From: Nostoc sp. UHCC 0870
GTDB taxonomy: Bacteria; Cyanobacteriota; Cyanobacteriia; Cyanobacteriales; Nostocaceae
Direction of reading: 5' to 3'
DNA: 64,000 nt
Assembly: GCF_022063185.1 (NCBI RefSeq)
Contig: NZ_CP091913.1
Location: 1 to 64,000, forward strand
This document shows positions 18,291 through 27,894 of this stretch, piece after piece; position 1 is the stretch's first letter; the number at the start of each line of letters is the position of its first letter. The translations under genes were made by a program, and so were the position numbers. The notes below the pieces were generated by a model, which made no database searches, was not told where the DNA came from, and saw nothing but the letters and a program-made list of their open reading frames with translations.

Positions 18291-18383
18291 TGTACCTTTG
18301 CTCACTATTAAGCTTTATATTTAATAAAGATATATTGTTAACATTAGTAAAAAATCTGAAAAAGTCGGGGGAAATTAACTGCT

Positions 18384-19550
18384 ATGGGTCGTGTAGGCGT
18401 ATTATTACTCAATCTCGGTGGACCCGATAAATTAGAGGATGTCGGGCCGTTCTTATATAACCTCTTTTCTGATCCAGAAATCATACGCTTACCATTCCGT
18501 TGGTTACAAAAACCCCTGGCTTGGTACATCGCCTCAAGACGCACGAGCATATCGCAAGAGAACTATAAGCAAATTGGTGGTGGCTCGCCCTTACGGCGGA
18601 TTACAGAAGCCCAGGGAGAAGCTTTACAAGAACAGTTAGGTGATTTGGGACAGGAAGCCAAAATATATGTAGGAATGCGTTATTGGCATCCTTACACAGA
18701 AGAAGCGATCGCACTTCTCACCCAAGACAACCTTGACAACTTGGTGATTCTACCCCTCTATCCTCAATTTTCTATCAGTACAAGTGGTTCTAGCTTCCGG
18801 CTTCTAGACAGACTTTGGCAAGAAGACCCCAAACTACAACGGATTGAATACACCGTCATTCCGTCTTGGCATAAACAACCAGGTTACTTGCAATCAATGG
18901 CGGAACTGATTAGCCAAGAAATTGACCAGTTTGCTAATCCTGATGGAGTTCACATCTTCTTTAGCGCACATGGTGTTCCCAAAAGCTATGTCGAAGAAGC
19001 CGGCGACCCCTATCAGCAGGAAATTGAGGAATGTACTGCTCTCATTATGCAGACCCTCAATCGTCCCAATCCTCACACCCTAGCCTACCAAAGCCGTGTC
19101 GGCCCGGTAGAGTGGTTACAACCCTATACGGAAGATGCTCTCAAAGAACTAGGTGCAAAGGGCGTTAAAGACTTAGTTGTCGTACCCATCAGTTTCGTCT
19201 CAGAACATATTGAGACATTACAAGAAATTGATATTGAGTATCGGGAAGTCGCCGAGGAAGCCGGAATCCACAACTTCCGTCGCGTACCCGCACCTAATAC
19301 CCATCCAGTCTTTATTAGAGCTTTGGCAGATTTGGTAATTGATGCACTGCAAAAACCCAGTCTTAAGCTTTCCCAAGTCACCCAAATGAAGAAGCGGGTG
19401 AAAATGTATCCTCCAGAAAGTTGGGAATGGGGGATGACCACCAGTGCAGAAGTGTGGAATGGTCGGATTGCAATGCTAGGCTTTATTGCCTTAATTATTG
19501 AGTTGGTTACAGGTCAAGGTTTACTACATATGATCGGACTGTTGCAGTAA
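18384..19550 (+). CDS. hemH: Ferrochelatase with C-terminal chlorophyll-binding-like domain
   Basis: Inserts Fe2+ into protoporphyrin IX to make protoheme, the branch point between heme/bilin and chlorophyll synthesis. The N-terminal 320 residues match ferrochelatase ([27 protein letters not shown], the catalytic-His motif [18 protein letters not shown], and [18 protein letters not shown]). The last 45 residues form the CAB-like transmembrane extension of cyanobacterial and plastid type enzymes, with [12 protein letters not shown]. At 388 residues it is full length. The G-rich site GGGGGAA precedes the ATG. The downstream hairpin at 19585-19614 is a likely terminator. Confidence 0.97.
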   Translation: MGRVGVLLLNLGGPDKLEDVGPFLYNLFSDPEIIRLPFRWLQKPLAWYIASRRTSISQENYKQIGGGSPLRRITEAQGEALQEQLGDLGQEAKIYVGMRYWHPYTEEAIALLTQDNLDNLVILPLYPQFSISTSGSSFRLLDRLWQEDPKLQRIEYTVIPSWHKQPGYLQSMAELISQEIDQFANPDGVHIFFSAHGVPKSYVEEAGDPYQQEIEECTALIMQTLNRPNPHTLAYQSRVGPVEWLQPYTEDALKELGAKGVKDLVVVPISFVSEHIETLQEIDIEYREVAEEAGIHNFRRVPAPNTHPVFIRALADLVIDALQKPSLKLSQVTQMKKRVKMYPPESWEWGMTTSAEVWNGRIAMLGFIALIIELVTGQGLLHMIGLLQ

Positions 19551-19584
19551 AACTTATACTAAACAAGTGTTTTTTCACTTTTAA

Positions 19585-19614
19585 CTTCCCTCTTTTGGGA
19601 GGTTTTTGTTTTTA
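19585..19614 (+). terminator. hemH intrinsic terminator
   Basis: Stem CTTCCC (19585-19590) / GGGAGG (19597-19602) with a 6-base loop, followed by TTTTTGTTTTT. It lies 34 bases after the hemH stop. Confidence 0.75.
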
Positions 19615-19795
19615 TATGTAGTATTTTAATGCTTTTGGGCTTCCCATCACAGACAGATGTAGTTAGACAGCAATTGCAGGAATATCGTCAGTAAAGCTTG
19701 AATTTTCTGTTTATTGGCGGTGAGCAATGAAAAAAATGATTGGGTTTTCTACCGTAAGTTTAGCGACCCTATGGTTTCGCCCAAATTCAGGTATT

Positions 19796-20335
19796 TTAAC
19801 GGCTTTTGTGATACCAGTCATACCACTCTTTAGCACTACGTAAGGCAAACCACAGGAGGATTAAAGCAATTAATCCTCCTTGCCACGGAGCATCAAACGC
19901 AAACAGCACTAAGGCTATACACAAAACATCCTGTAGAAACACTGCCCACAACGGCAACCCACGTAAGCGATAGAACCAACCGACCTGAACTAGCTGCAAT
20001 ACTAAAGCCAATGAACCCCCAATCACAGCTATTAACCAGTGTGGCGTTGCTGTCGCTGAAGCTACTGCTAACCCCATAATCGCCCCCACTAGGGGAGATA
20101 AGAATAAATGAATTATTTGTAAAATTCGTTGTCCCCAAAGTTTTTTGGAAACAAATAATTCAAAAAATGAACAACTAATTAAACAGGTTAATAAAACCCC
20201 AGGGGAAACGTGAGAGACAATTGGCACTTGTGACCAAAAGTTACTACCCTGCAAAAGCACAATAATTAATAAAGGTATACCTATTCTTATTCCTGCTGCG
20301 GCAGAAGCAGAAAGTGTAGCTAGAATTTCAATCAT
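19796..20335 (-). CDS. DUF4126-type membrane protein
   Basis: A 179-residue hydrophobic protein with about five membrane segments (IGIPLLIIVLL, PGVLLTCLISCSFFELF, LSPLVGAIMGLAVASA, LIAVIGGSLALVLQLV, VLCIALVLFAFDA). The N-terminus MIEILATLSASAAAGIRIGIP matches the DUF4126 family of integral membrane proteins, of unknown function. It is convergent with hemH. A palindrome at 20481-20519 and about 200 bp of AT-rich DNA precede it. Confidence 0.7.
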   Translation of the reverse strand: MIEILATLSASAAAGIRIGIPLLIIVLLQGSNFWSQVPIVSHVSPGVLLTCLISCSFFELFVSKKLWGQRILQIIHLFLSPLVGAIMGLAVASATATPHWLIAVIGGSLALVLQLVQVGWFYRLRGLPLWAVFLQDVLCIALVLFAFDAPWQGGLIALILLWFALRSAKEWYDWYHKSR

Positions 20336-20480
20336 CAGGGTACTCGAATAGCGAATAAATAATAAATGAAGTCTTCGCTTTGTTATTGAGATTATCCATT
20401 ACCGAGAGAAATCACAGCAATAACTTTACAGTCATTAAAAAAATATATTTTGTTTTTAAAGATTTTACATATTGCACAAA

Positions 20481-20519
20481 TCTAGAACCCCGGTTTCTCC
20501 AAGAAACCGGGGTTCTAGA
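20481..20519. terminator. Long palindrome downstream of recR
   Basis: TCTAGAACCCCGGTTTCT (20481-20498) pairs perfectly with AGAAACCGGGGTTCTAGA (20502-20519) around a 3-base loop. The related palindrome at 44957-44993 shares the CC(C/T)GGTTTCT core, so this is a repeat family. Here it lies 17 bases after the recR stop codon and could end its transcript, although there is no long T-run. Confidence 0.55.
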
Positions 20520-20535
20520 GAAAATAGGGTTGGTT

Positions 20536-21132
20536 TTAATCTAACTCTCGCCGTCCTTCTAAAGCCCTTGCTAGCGTCAATTCATCAGCGTATTCCAAAT
20601 CGCCACCTACAGGCAACCCAAAAGCAATTCGCGTCACTTTAGTAAATGGTTTAAGTAGCTGGCCTAGATACAAAGTCGTAGTTTCCCCTTCTACACTAGG
20701 ACTAATCGCCATAATTACTTCTTGGGGTTTTTGCTGACTCACCCGCCTTACCAAAGCTTGAACAGTCAACTGTTCTGGGCCAATACCATCTATGGGAGAA
20801 ATCACTCCTCCTAAAACGTGATACTTACCTTTGTATTCACGGGTTTTTTCCAGTGCAATCACATCGCGCGAATCAGCTACTACACAGATAGTCTGATTGT
20901 CGCGGTTGGGATTACGACAGATTTCACAAACAGGTTCAGATGAAAGATGGAAGCATACAGAACATAAACCTACCTGTTTTTTGGCATCAATTAGGGCTTG
21001 CGCCAAAGCCTCTACTTCAGATTCTGGACGTTTTAAAATATGCAAAGCCAGTCGCTGGGCAGATTTGGGTCCAACTCCTGGAAGGCGTTGCAACTGTTCG
21101 ATTAACCGTGCTAAAGGACGTGCGTAAACCGT
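20536..21132 (-). CDS. recR: Recombination mediator RecR (apparent ACG start)
   Basis: RecR works with RecF/RecO to load RecA at gaps. The sequence shows the helix-hairpin-helix [15 protein letters not shown], a four-Cys zinc site ([16 protein letters not shown]) and a TOPRIM domain ([13 protein letters not shown]...GPEQL). The conserved N-terminus [18 protein letters not shown] is present in frame, but the codon where ATG is expected (21130-21132) is ACG. GGGAG lies 8 bases upstream of it. From ACG the protein is 198 residues, the normal length; the nearest standard start is TTG at 21093 (185 residues), with no ribosome-binding site and no first helix. A TGA at 21154-21156 closes the frame upstream. 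I favour ACG. Confidence 0.93.
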   Translation of the reverse strand, partial: TVYARPLARLIEQLQRLPGVGPKSAQRLALHILKRPESEVEALAQALIDAKKQVGLCSVCFHLSSEPVCEICRNPNRDNQTICVVADSRDVIALEKTREYKGKYHVLGGVISPIDGIGPEQLTVQALVRRVSQQKPQEVIMAISPSVEGETTTLYLGQLLKPFTKVTRIAFGLPVGGDLEYADELTLARALEGRRELD

Positions 21133-21223
21133 GGCCGTATCTCCCGTATGTTCTCACCTTAACTATGATGACATTTTTCGCGTACTCTTATTTGCATCTG
21201 GTGGGTGCGAATTTCATTGCATG

Positions 21224-21258
21224 AAAAAACGCCCCCTGTTTCCAGGAGGCGTTTTTTA
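21224..21258 (-). terminator. psbA intrinsic terminator
   Basis: On the minus strand a CGCCTCCTG / CAGGGGGCG stem (one wobble) with a short loop is flanked by A- and T-runs and ends in six T residues. It lies 18 bases after the psbA stop, between psbA and recR. Confidence 0.85.
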
Positions 21259-21276
21259 TTTAACTAAGCTTGAAGA

Positions 21277-22359
21277 TTAACCGTTGATAGCAGGTGCGCT
21301 GATAGCAACAGGAGCAACTTCACCAGCAGCCAAGTCTAGGGGGAAGTTGTGAGCGTTACGCTCGTGCATTACTTCCATACCCAGGTTAGCGCGGTTGATT
21401 ACATCAGCCCAGGTTGCAATGACGCGACCTTGGGAGTCAATGATGGATTGGTTGAAGTTGAAACCGTTCAAGTTGAACGCCATTGTGCTGATACCCAAGG
21501 CGGTGAACCAGATGCCTACTACTGGCCATGCAGCCAAGAAGAAGTGCAAGGAACGGCTGTTGTTGAATGAAGCGTATTGGAAAATCAAGCGACCGAAGTA
21601 ACCGTGTGCTGCAACGATGTTGTAGGTTTCTTCTTCTTGACCGAATTTGTAACCGTAGTTTTGTGATTCGGTTTCGGTGGTTTCACGCACCAAGGAGGAA
21701 GTTACCAATGAACCGTGCATTGCGGAGAACAATGAACCGCCGAATACACCAGCTACACCCAACATATGGAAGGGGTGCATCAAGATGTTGTGTTCTGCTT
21801 GGAACACGATCATGAAGTTGAATGTTCCGGAGATACCCAAGGGCATACCGTCTGAGAATGAACCTTGACCGATTGGGTAGATCAAGAATACTGCGGTTGC
21901 TGATGCCAAAGGTGCAGAATATGCTACGCAGATCCAAGGGCGCATTCCTAAGCGGTAGGATAGTTCCCACTGACGACCTAGGTAACAAGCACATCCGATC
22001 AAGAAGTGGAAAATTACCAATTGGTAAGGACCACCGTTGTACAACCACTCATCTAAGGAAGCTGCTTCCCAGATTGGGTAGAAGTGCAAGCCAATGGCGT
22101 TGGAGGAAGGAACAACTGCACCAGAGATGATGTTGTTTCCGTAGATTAATGAACCTGCTACTGGTTCACGGATGCCATCGATGTCTACTGGAGGTGCAGC
22201 GATGAAGGCGATGATGAAGCAGGTGGTTGCGGCTAGCAAGGTGGGGATCATCAATACGCCGAACCAACCGATGTAAATCCGGTTTTCGGTGCTGGTGATC
22301 CACTCGCAGAACCGTTCCCATACATTCGCGCTTTGACGCTGTTGTAAGGTTGTGGTCAT
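21277..22359 (-). CDS. psbA: Photosystem II reaction centre D1 protein, Q130 form
   Basis: D1 carries the P680 chlorophylls, pheophytin, QB and most ligands of the Mn4CaO5 cluster in the thylakoid membrane. The 360-residue protein has Gln130 ([10 protein letters not shown]), the low-light D1:1 form rather than the Glu130 high-light form. Key residues are all in place: TyrZ Tyr161, Asp170, Glu189, His190, His198, His215, Ser264, His272, His332, Glu333, His337, Asp342 and the Ala344 processing site. The C-terminal extension to residue 360 is normal. A strong terminator follows. Expect strong light-regulated transcription; no promoter elements were assigned with confidence. recR is next on the same strand but separated by the terminator. 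Confidence 0.99.
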   Translation of the reverse strand: MTTTLQQRQSANVWERFCEWITSTENRIYIGWFGVLMIPTLLAATTCFIIAFIAAPPVDIDGIREPVAGSLIYGNNIISGAVVPSSNAIGLHFYPIWEAASLDEWLYNGGPYQLVIFHFLIGCACYLGRQWELSYRLGMRPWICVAYSAPLASATAVFLIYPIGQGSFSDGMPLGISGTFNFMIVFQAEHNILMHPFHMLGVAGVFGGSLFSAMHGSLVTSSLVRETTETESQNYGYKFGQEEETYNIVAAHGYFGRLIFQYASFNNSRSLHFFLAAWPVVGIWFTALGISTMAFNLNGFNFNQSIIDSQGRVIATWADVINRANLGMEVMHERNAHNFPLDLAAGEVAPVAISAPAING

Positions 22360-22555
22360 TTTTTTATGATTGCTTTGGGTTTTATGATTGAGGCGTGTAA
22401 TATTTTCGCCTGCCCATAAACTTTACATCTATTTACTTTATTTTATTGATTGAATTTCTTATGTGTTGGTTAATTAATAATTAATTTTACTTATATCAAA
22501 AGTGTCTCTGTGTTAGAAGGGGATTTTTTAACCACGGAGACACGGAGAAGATAAA

Positions 22556-24055
22556 TTAGAAATCGAAGTAGATGTAAGGAAGGCTACCTTCAGGGGCGAG
22601 CAACCAAACAGCATAGAAGCAAAGTGGTACAAATACTAGTTTGAGAGGCCAACTCAGATCCAGTTTGAGTTTACCTTTGAAGGCATAAGTTATGCTCATG
22701 AAAGCGGCTAACAAGACCATCATCCAGGCGATTTGATAGGGGCTGGTGTTGAGAGCTTCGACATAAACTTTTTGATAAAATTGGGCATCAGCAGTATGAC
22801 CCCACAGGTGCTGAAATACCCAAGTGGATTGTTGGGGGTTAGGTAGACGAAACCAAATCCAAGAGGTGAAGACCATTAGTTGGGTTAAAAGCCAAGCTAT
22901 GAGTACGCCTAGAGGATTTTGCCAGAATTGTTCTAGTTTCTCATAGCGATCGCTCATTTCATCTGTGAGTCGATGCACTACTAAGGCTAAACCGTGATAA
23001 ACACCCCAAATGATAAAGCCCCACAATGAACCGTGCCAAATCCCAGCAATTAGCATGACAATAAACAAGTTCCCACAGGTGCGTGTTAAACCTTGACGAG
23101 AACCACCTAAAGGAAAATAAACGTAATTACGCAGCCAGTCACCCAGAGTCATGTGCCAACGTCGCCAAAATTCCGCAATACTGGTGCTGAAATAGGGAAA
23201 ATCAAAGTTTTCTGGGAGTGCTAACCCAAACAGTAAAGCACTACCACGGGCAATATCTACATACCCACTGAAATCTAAATACAATTGCAAACCATAGGCT
23301 ATGGTAGCCAACCATAAATCATGACTACCAGCCCGTTGCAGATTACCAAAACATAAATCAACGAAAATGCCTAGATTGTCTGCTAAGATGCCTTTTTTCA
23401 CAGCACCTCTAGCAATTAACCATAGAGCTTCGGCTATTTTATCAGTACCAGGAAATTCCAGAGAGTTAAATTGATTTGCTAAGTTGTGATAGCGGGTAAT
23501 TGGCCCGGAAATTAATTTAGCAAAGAACAATTTGTATGTCGCAAATTTGATAAATTGATTACTAGCAGGCGCACCCCGATAAACATCTACTAAATAAGCA
23601 ATGCACTCAAAGGTAAAAAACGATATCCCCAAAGGTGCAATGATTTTAAAAGGGCTATCTGATGCACTAACTGGCACATCAAAAAGTAATTTTACTAAGC
23701 CATTTATATACTTAAATCCTAATAATATTGAGACATTTAAACCTATTCCCAGCCATAATAGCTTTAATCTGCGGCGATTCCAATCCATGTGGGCAAATTG
23801 CCATTCTTCATTAGAAATCTGCCAATCTAGACTATGTTGTCCCGGCGAAGTATTTTTGCCAATTTCTCGCCCTAACTGAAAGTTAATAAAAGTTAGTGCT
23901 AATAGGAGAGGTACATATTGTATATTTAAAGATGCGTAGAAAAAAAGGCTTGCAATCAATAAAGCCCATAGGCGCAATTTTGGCAGTTCTAAAGACCAAT
24001 AAATAACCAATACACTCAGCAAAAACAGTCCATAAAGAATAGATATAAAGTTCAT
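22556..24055 (-). CDS. MBOAT-family O-acyltransferase (AlgI-like)
   Basis: A 499-residue polytopic membrane protein of the MBOAT family, like alginate AlgI and DltB. It has about 10-12 hydrophobic spans, the conserved SIAEFWRRWHMTLGDWLRNYVYFPLGGSR segment and the active-site His region AGIWHGSLWGFIIWGVYHGLAL. Such enzymes move acetyl groups across the membrane to a periplasmic acceptor. The upstream gene on the same strand (77-base gap filled with a heptamer array) encodes an SGNH-like DUF1574 protein, mirroring AlgI-AlgJ/AlgX pairs; O-acetylation of an exopolysaccharide or cell-wall glycan is inferred. The substrate is unknown. Confidence 0.9.
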   Translation of the reverse strand: MNFISILYGLFLLSVLVIYWSLELPKLRLWALLIASLFFYASLNIQYVPLLLALTFINFQLGREIGKNTSPGQHSLDWQISNEEWQFAHMDWNRRRLKLLWLGIGLNVSILLGFKYINGLVKLLFDVPVSASDSPFKIIAPLGISFFTFECIAYLVDVYRGAPASNQFIKFATYKLFFAKLISGPITRYHNLANQFNSLEFPGTDKIAEALWLIARGAVKKGILADNLGIFVDLCFGNLQRAGSHDLWLATIAYGLQLYLDFSGYVDIARGSALLFGLALPENFDFPYFSTSIAEFWRRWHMTLGDWLRNYVYFPLGGSRQGLTRTCGNLFIVMLIAGIWHGSLWGFIIWGVYHGLALVVHRLTDEMSDRYEKLEQFWQNPLGVLIAWLLTQLMVFTSWIWFRLPNPQQSTWVFQHLWGHTADAQFYQKVYVEALNTSPYQIAWMMVLLAAFMSITYAFKGKLKLDLSWPLKLVFVPLCFYAVWLLAPEGSLPYIYFDF

Positions 24056-24082
24056 ATTTTAGTCATTATTTATTAGTTGCTC

Positions 24083-24130
24083 TCCCCTGTCACCTGTCAC
24101 CTGTCCCCTGTCACCTGTCCCCTATCACCT
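24083..24130 (+). repeat. CCCCTGT / CACCTGT heptamer array
   Basis: About seven tandem heptamers between the MBOAT and DUF1574 genes; reverse-complement orientation of the GGGGACA family at 17549 and 55042. Confidence 0.9.
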
Positions 24131-24132
24131 AT

Positions 24133-27126
24133 CTACTTCACTGGCCAAGGAATCATCGGATCATTGGCTAGTTTTTTCGAGACTTCGTAACCACCAAAAC
24201 GATTGAGGTGGCTGGGGTCAGAAAAGTATTCATGGGCTTTTGTCCAAAGTTGACTTAAATCTCTATAAATAAAGTTGGGATTAGTTGACAATCGCAACAT
24301 ATATGTTTGAAATTCTTGTTCATGTTGGCGGCGGAATTGATCCAAATACTCAGAAGTGAGGGGGAGATTAATAAAGACTAAAGGAATATTTCGAGATTGG
24401 GTAAATTGCAAAACATCTTGGAATGCTGCATCTTGTTCTGCTCCTAGTTGAAAATCTTTATAATCGTTATCATATTTGCCAGCAACTTTAGGATGTTGTT
24501 GATAGTATCTAGCAGGATTAAATCTTACAGATAAGGGTAGAAAACCATCAAAGTCAACTGCTTGTGTCAAGGTACTGTCATCTTCAGAATTATCTGTGTT
24601 TGATTGGGTAGGTGATGAAGGTTTTTGAGATTCTTTCAATATTGGTAAAGATTCTAGTTGCTTGTGGAATAAAGTTTGAATTTGGTCGCGGTGTTGGTAG
24701 CTAGTGGAAAGACCACCAAAAACCTGATTTAACCACTTATTAATAACTTGATAGTTGTTTATTTCATGTTGAGGTGTTGTTTTAGTATCTTTAGGGGAAT
24801 TGGCTTGATTTTTTACGGATTCATCGCTGTCACTAGATTTTTGTGCCTGTTTTAACACATATTCATAACCTGGAGAAGTAGCGATCGCTTTAAATGTTAA
24901 GTCATCACGACCACTGTTAAAAGCACGAGAACCATCCGCCCATAGAATTAATTTTGGTAGTTCCGATGGCTGTAACACTTGACGAATCACAAAATCTACA
25001 ACTTGTGAGGTTGCACCGTTAATGCCAAAATTAAATACGTCAACATTGGGATAACCTTGACGCGCCAAGGCTTTTGACAACGCGACTGGATCAACTCCCC
25101 GCAAGGCACGGGATGAACCGATAATTAAGACATCGGCAGGTTTACCGTTTTTGGCAATGCGTTGTCTGTATAAGGCTAATTGCTCATCTAATTGCCGAAT
25201 ATTAAAGCTAGGCATGGACGATCGCGCCGCCAGTAAAATAGCTGTAGCATTGGCTTTATCTTTTAATGGTGCAGCTCTTAAATCTCTGGGTTGATCGTCT
25301 TCTTGGGTAAACCCAGACCGATTAAAGGCTGCATTTGGTGGCTGGGAATTAGTAAAAAATGCTGTCCTTTCGTTTTGATTGTCTCTGGCACTTGCAGATG
25401 ATTTTGGCTCAGAGGATGATGGTGATGAAATATTGTTAACCTGTGGTGAACTCGGTATGGTGCGAGTCACGATGTAACCCAAGACCCAATCGGTTTGTAG
25501 GGTGAGCAATAAACCTAAAGTACCCCAGACTAAGGCAACTTTCACGCCTTGAGCATCAGGAATTTGGCTAGTTGACTGATCGCTTTCTGTAAATAACTGA
25601 GTATTCAAAAGCCATTGTTTAACTGTGGTAGTTGCAGTTTCTACCCAATCCCGCGCGACTTCGGTGACAAAACTTTGAACTTCTTCTGTAGTTAAGTCAG
25701 GACGCAAAATGGGTTCGTCGTCATCTTGGGTAATTAAGTCACTGACATAATCAGCAGTAGCCGCAAATTCTGGGGTAGCCTCTGGAACTAACCGTTGACG
25801 CTGGGCTAAATCTACACCATGATGCCAAAAAGGTTCTTTATTACCAGCGCGTCTACCATAAACCCGCACTCCAGCAATTCCAGGAATTTTTAATTGGCGA
25901 ATAAATTGGGTAACTCTGGGGGCTACTTGTTTACGACTGGGACAAATAGGTGCATCACACATGATGTGGAATAAATCATCTTTCCGCAACAGCAGCACCC
26001 GCAAACCGCCTGTTTTTAATTTGCGATCCAAATTGGGATTAAGTAAGCGTTCTAGCAAGAAAATAATTGCTGGTTCATCACCTTCAGCCGCCAATTCTAA
26101 AGCTGGAGTAGCCAAAGCAGGATATTCTTTAGCTGGTAAAGTCAGCCAATCAATCCAGTCGGGTTGCTTATCGTCATTGGTTTTCTGTCCGTAAACAGTG
26201 GCGGCGAGGATACCTTGAGGCGCGATCGCATCTAATTGCTGTGATATTTTTTCTATACATACTGCTTTCTCTGGTGTAGAGGAGTTAGCAAGCGGTAAAC
26301 AAAAGATATGTAAGGTCGATTCTTGTAGAGAAACCTGGACAGTAACTTTTAATTCTGATAATACTGCTGTTAACAGTCGAGCGATCGCCTGCACATCACC
26401 CCACCGCGCCCATTCTTTGAGCATTACTTCCGGCGGTGTTAAATCAATCCGCAACCGCCAATCATGCTTTGTTTCACCACTAATTTGGGAAACAATCACT
26501 GCATCTTTGTAGCCAGTTAGCTTTAATTGCCGCAATTGATGGGCTACTGGTTCGGCTAGTATTGAAGGATCGGGATTATAGCTTGACTGGCAAAATATCC
26601 ACAGACGATTAGATACAGCTTGACTATCATCGCTAGCTTCGATCTGCTTAACTTTTACCTGTACCGCCACACCCATAGCACTCAGAGTTTCGCTGAGATA
26701 GCGGGCTATGGCGTTGGGATCTCCCCGCCGTGCCAAACTTTCATTAGAAATAATTAACGCGCCCCCAGGGGCTTTAGCGGCATCTTCTAACAGGGCTTTT
26801 TCTACCTGTTCTAGATGACGTTCTAGTTGATTTAAGTAAACTTTGTGACACCACTGGGGACGATATTCCCCCTTCTTTCGCCCGTAGACGAATACTTGGT
26901 ATATTGATGGTTGTTCGTGGCTGGTTAAGGCATCTAAATCTGTTTGTTGGAGTGCATGAAGCAAATCAGATAGAGTCCGCCAGCGTTGAGGACACTCTGT
27001 ACCTTCACACAAAATATGAAGGTCATTTCCCCGTAATCGGACTTTCACCCCTAAAGTGTTAATCCCTGTTGCTTGGCTTACCCACTGCAATAAGGATTGC
27101 TGGCTATCTAATACTAATGTTTTCAT
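24133..27126 (-). CDS. DUF1574 protein with N-terminal repeats and SGNH-like domain
   Basis: A 997-residue protein. The first half holds about four repeats of roughly 110 residues, each ending in a VYGRK/R.-like strand followed by a W.-rich DL segment (for example YQVFVYGRKKGEYRPQW and GVRVYGRRAGNKEPFWH). A hydrophobic segment near residue 535 (VALVWGTLGLLLTLQTDWVL) likely anchors it. The C-terminal part resembles DUF1574/SGNH-hydrolase domains: ADVLIIGSSRALRGVDP carries the block-I Ser, and SDPSHLNRFGGYE carries an Asp-x-x-His. With the adjacent MBOAT gene it probably forms an O-acetyltransferase pair in which this is the periplasmic transferase. The role of the repeats is unknown. Confidence 0.8.
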   Translation of the reverse strand: MKTLVLDSQQSLLQWVSQATGINTLGVKVRLRGNDLHILCEGTECPQRWRTLSDLLHALQQTDLDALTSHEQPSIYQVFVYGRKKGEYRPQWCHKVYLNQLERHLEQVEKALLEDAAKAPGGALIISNESLARRGDPNAIARYLSETLSAMGVAVQVKVKQIEASDDSQAVSNRLWIFCQSSYNPDPSILAEPVAHQLRQLKLTGYKDAVIVSQISGETKHDWRLRIDLTPPEVMLKEWARWGDVQAIARLLTAVLSELKVTVQVSLQESTLHIFCLPLANSSTPEKAVCIEKISQQLDAIAPQGILAATVYGQKTNDDKQPDWIDWLTLPAKEYPALATPALELAAEGDEPAIIFLLERLLNPNLDRKLKTGGLRVLLLRKDDLFHIMCDAPICPSRKQVAPRVTQFIRQLKIPGIAGVRVYGRRAGNKEPFWHHGVDLAQRQRLVPEATPEFAATADYVSDLITQDDDEPILRPDLTTEEVQSFVTEVARDWVETATTTVKQWLLNTQLFTESDQSTSQIPDAQGVKVALVWGTLGLLLTLQTDWVLGYIVTRTIPSSPQVNNISSPSSSEPKSSASARDNQNERTAFFTNSQPPNAAFNRSGFTQEDDQPRDLRAAPLKDKANATAILLAARSSMPSFNIRQLDEQLALYRQRIAKNGKPADVLIIGSSRALRGVDPVALSKALARQGYPNVDVFNFGINGATSQVVDFVIRQVLQPSELPKLILWADGSRAFNSGRDDLTFKAIATSPGYEYVLKQAQKSSDSDESVKNQANSPKDTKTTPQHEINNYQVINKWLNQVFGGLSTSYQHRDQIQTLFHKQLESLPILKESQKPSSPTQSNTDNSEDDSTLTQAVDFDGFLPLSVRFNPARYYQQHPKVAGKYDNDYKDFQLGAEQDAAFQDVLQFTQSRNIPLVFINLPLTSEYLDQFRRQHEQEFQTYMLRLSTNPNFIYRDLSQLWTKAHEYFSDPSHLNRFGGYEVSKKLANDPMIPWPVK

Positions 27127-27502
27127 GGGCAGTTAACTCTGAAGGAACACTGGGGACTGGGGACTGGGGACTGGGGACTGGGGACTGGTCTACACGTAGT
27201 ATCATTTACCGGGTGGGAAGCAAGCTATGGTCGGGGTTTAAATCCGCTACTCTTCGCGTAGCTTGTCTTAGGCAAAATGTCTTGGATTTTAAATTTTGAA
27301 TTTTGAATTGTTAACGGGGGGTATGGCTTGGACTTGTAAACTAGAACCATAGGTCTATCACATTTTGGATTTTTTTGTTAACAGTTTTGTTACCATCTGA
27401 GCTTGCCAAGTGAGACAGAATAGTCTTATAAGGTTGCAAGTCATACAGATTTTGAGTTTTGCGTTTTATTTTACTCGTTGGCCAATCACTAAGAACAAAG
27501 CA
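27127..27502. other. Intergenic region with GGGGACT array
   Basis: 376 bases between the DUF1574 gene (minus) and a small plus-strand gene. It contains a GGGGACT heptamer array at 27151-27187, short AT-rich repeats (TTTTGAA type near 27290-27310), and no recognisable gene. It should hold promoters for both divergent genes. Confidence 0.55.
27151..27187 (+). repeat. GGGGACT heptamer array
   Basis: Five perfect tandem heptamers. The unit is the same as the copy inside ppsA at 7691-7724. Confidence 0.92.
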
Positions 27503-27742
27503 ATGCCTCCTATTACCCAACAGTCCACAACTGAATCAGGATTGAATTTGGTTCTGTTTAGCATTCCCCAATCTCTCCTCTTACAAATAGGTTCAGCGTC
27601 TATACTAATGCTGCTTACTACAGGGAAAATGTCAATAAAAGCCCTAGAATCTATGGGGCAAGCCAGTGAAGAATTATTTCGGGGCGATCGCCTGCCGATT
27701 CTTCCCTTCCCAAATGAAACAGAATTAGATAATTACAGTTAA
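27503..27742 (+). CDS. Small hypothetical protein (79 aa)
   Basis: A possible small gene upstream of ppc, starting MPPITQQSTTESGLNLVLFS. One hydrophobic segment (LLLQIGSASILMLLTTGKM) suggests a membrane-associated peptide; the C-terminus (ELFRGDRLPILPFPNETE) is polar. A HIP1 octamer lies inside the frame, as is common in real cyanobacterial genes. The ribosome-binding site is weak and I recognise no family. An upstream in-frame extension to 27410 exists but does not look coding. Confidence 0.5.
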   Translation: MPPITQQSTTESGLNLVLFSIPQSLLLQIGSASILMLLTTGKMSIKALESMGQASEELFRGDRLPILPFPNETELDNYS

Positions 27743-27894
27743 AAAAAATATACTTACCAAAAACTGCTCAATCGAATGTCAACAAAGTCATGATTCAAAA
27801 CTAGCAAAAAGCTTCCTAGATAAGACTTTTGACTTTTGACTTCCGCGTAGCGGCACACCGTTAAACAGCAATCGGCTTTACGAGACAAGCAAAT

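Noticed and set aside
21349..22130. Several plus-strand open frames opposite psbA
   Set aside because: Antisense to the highly conserved D1 coding sequence with strong codon bias; low-complexity products.
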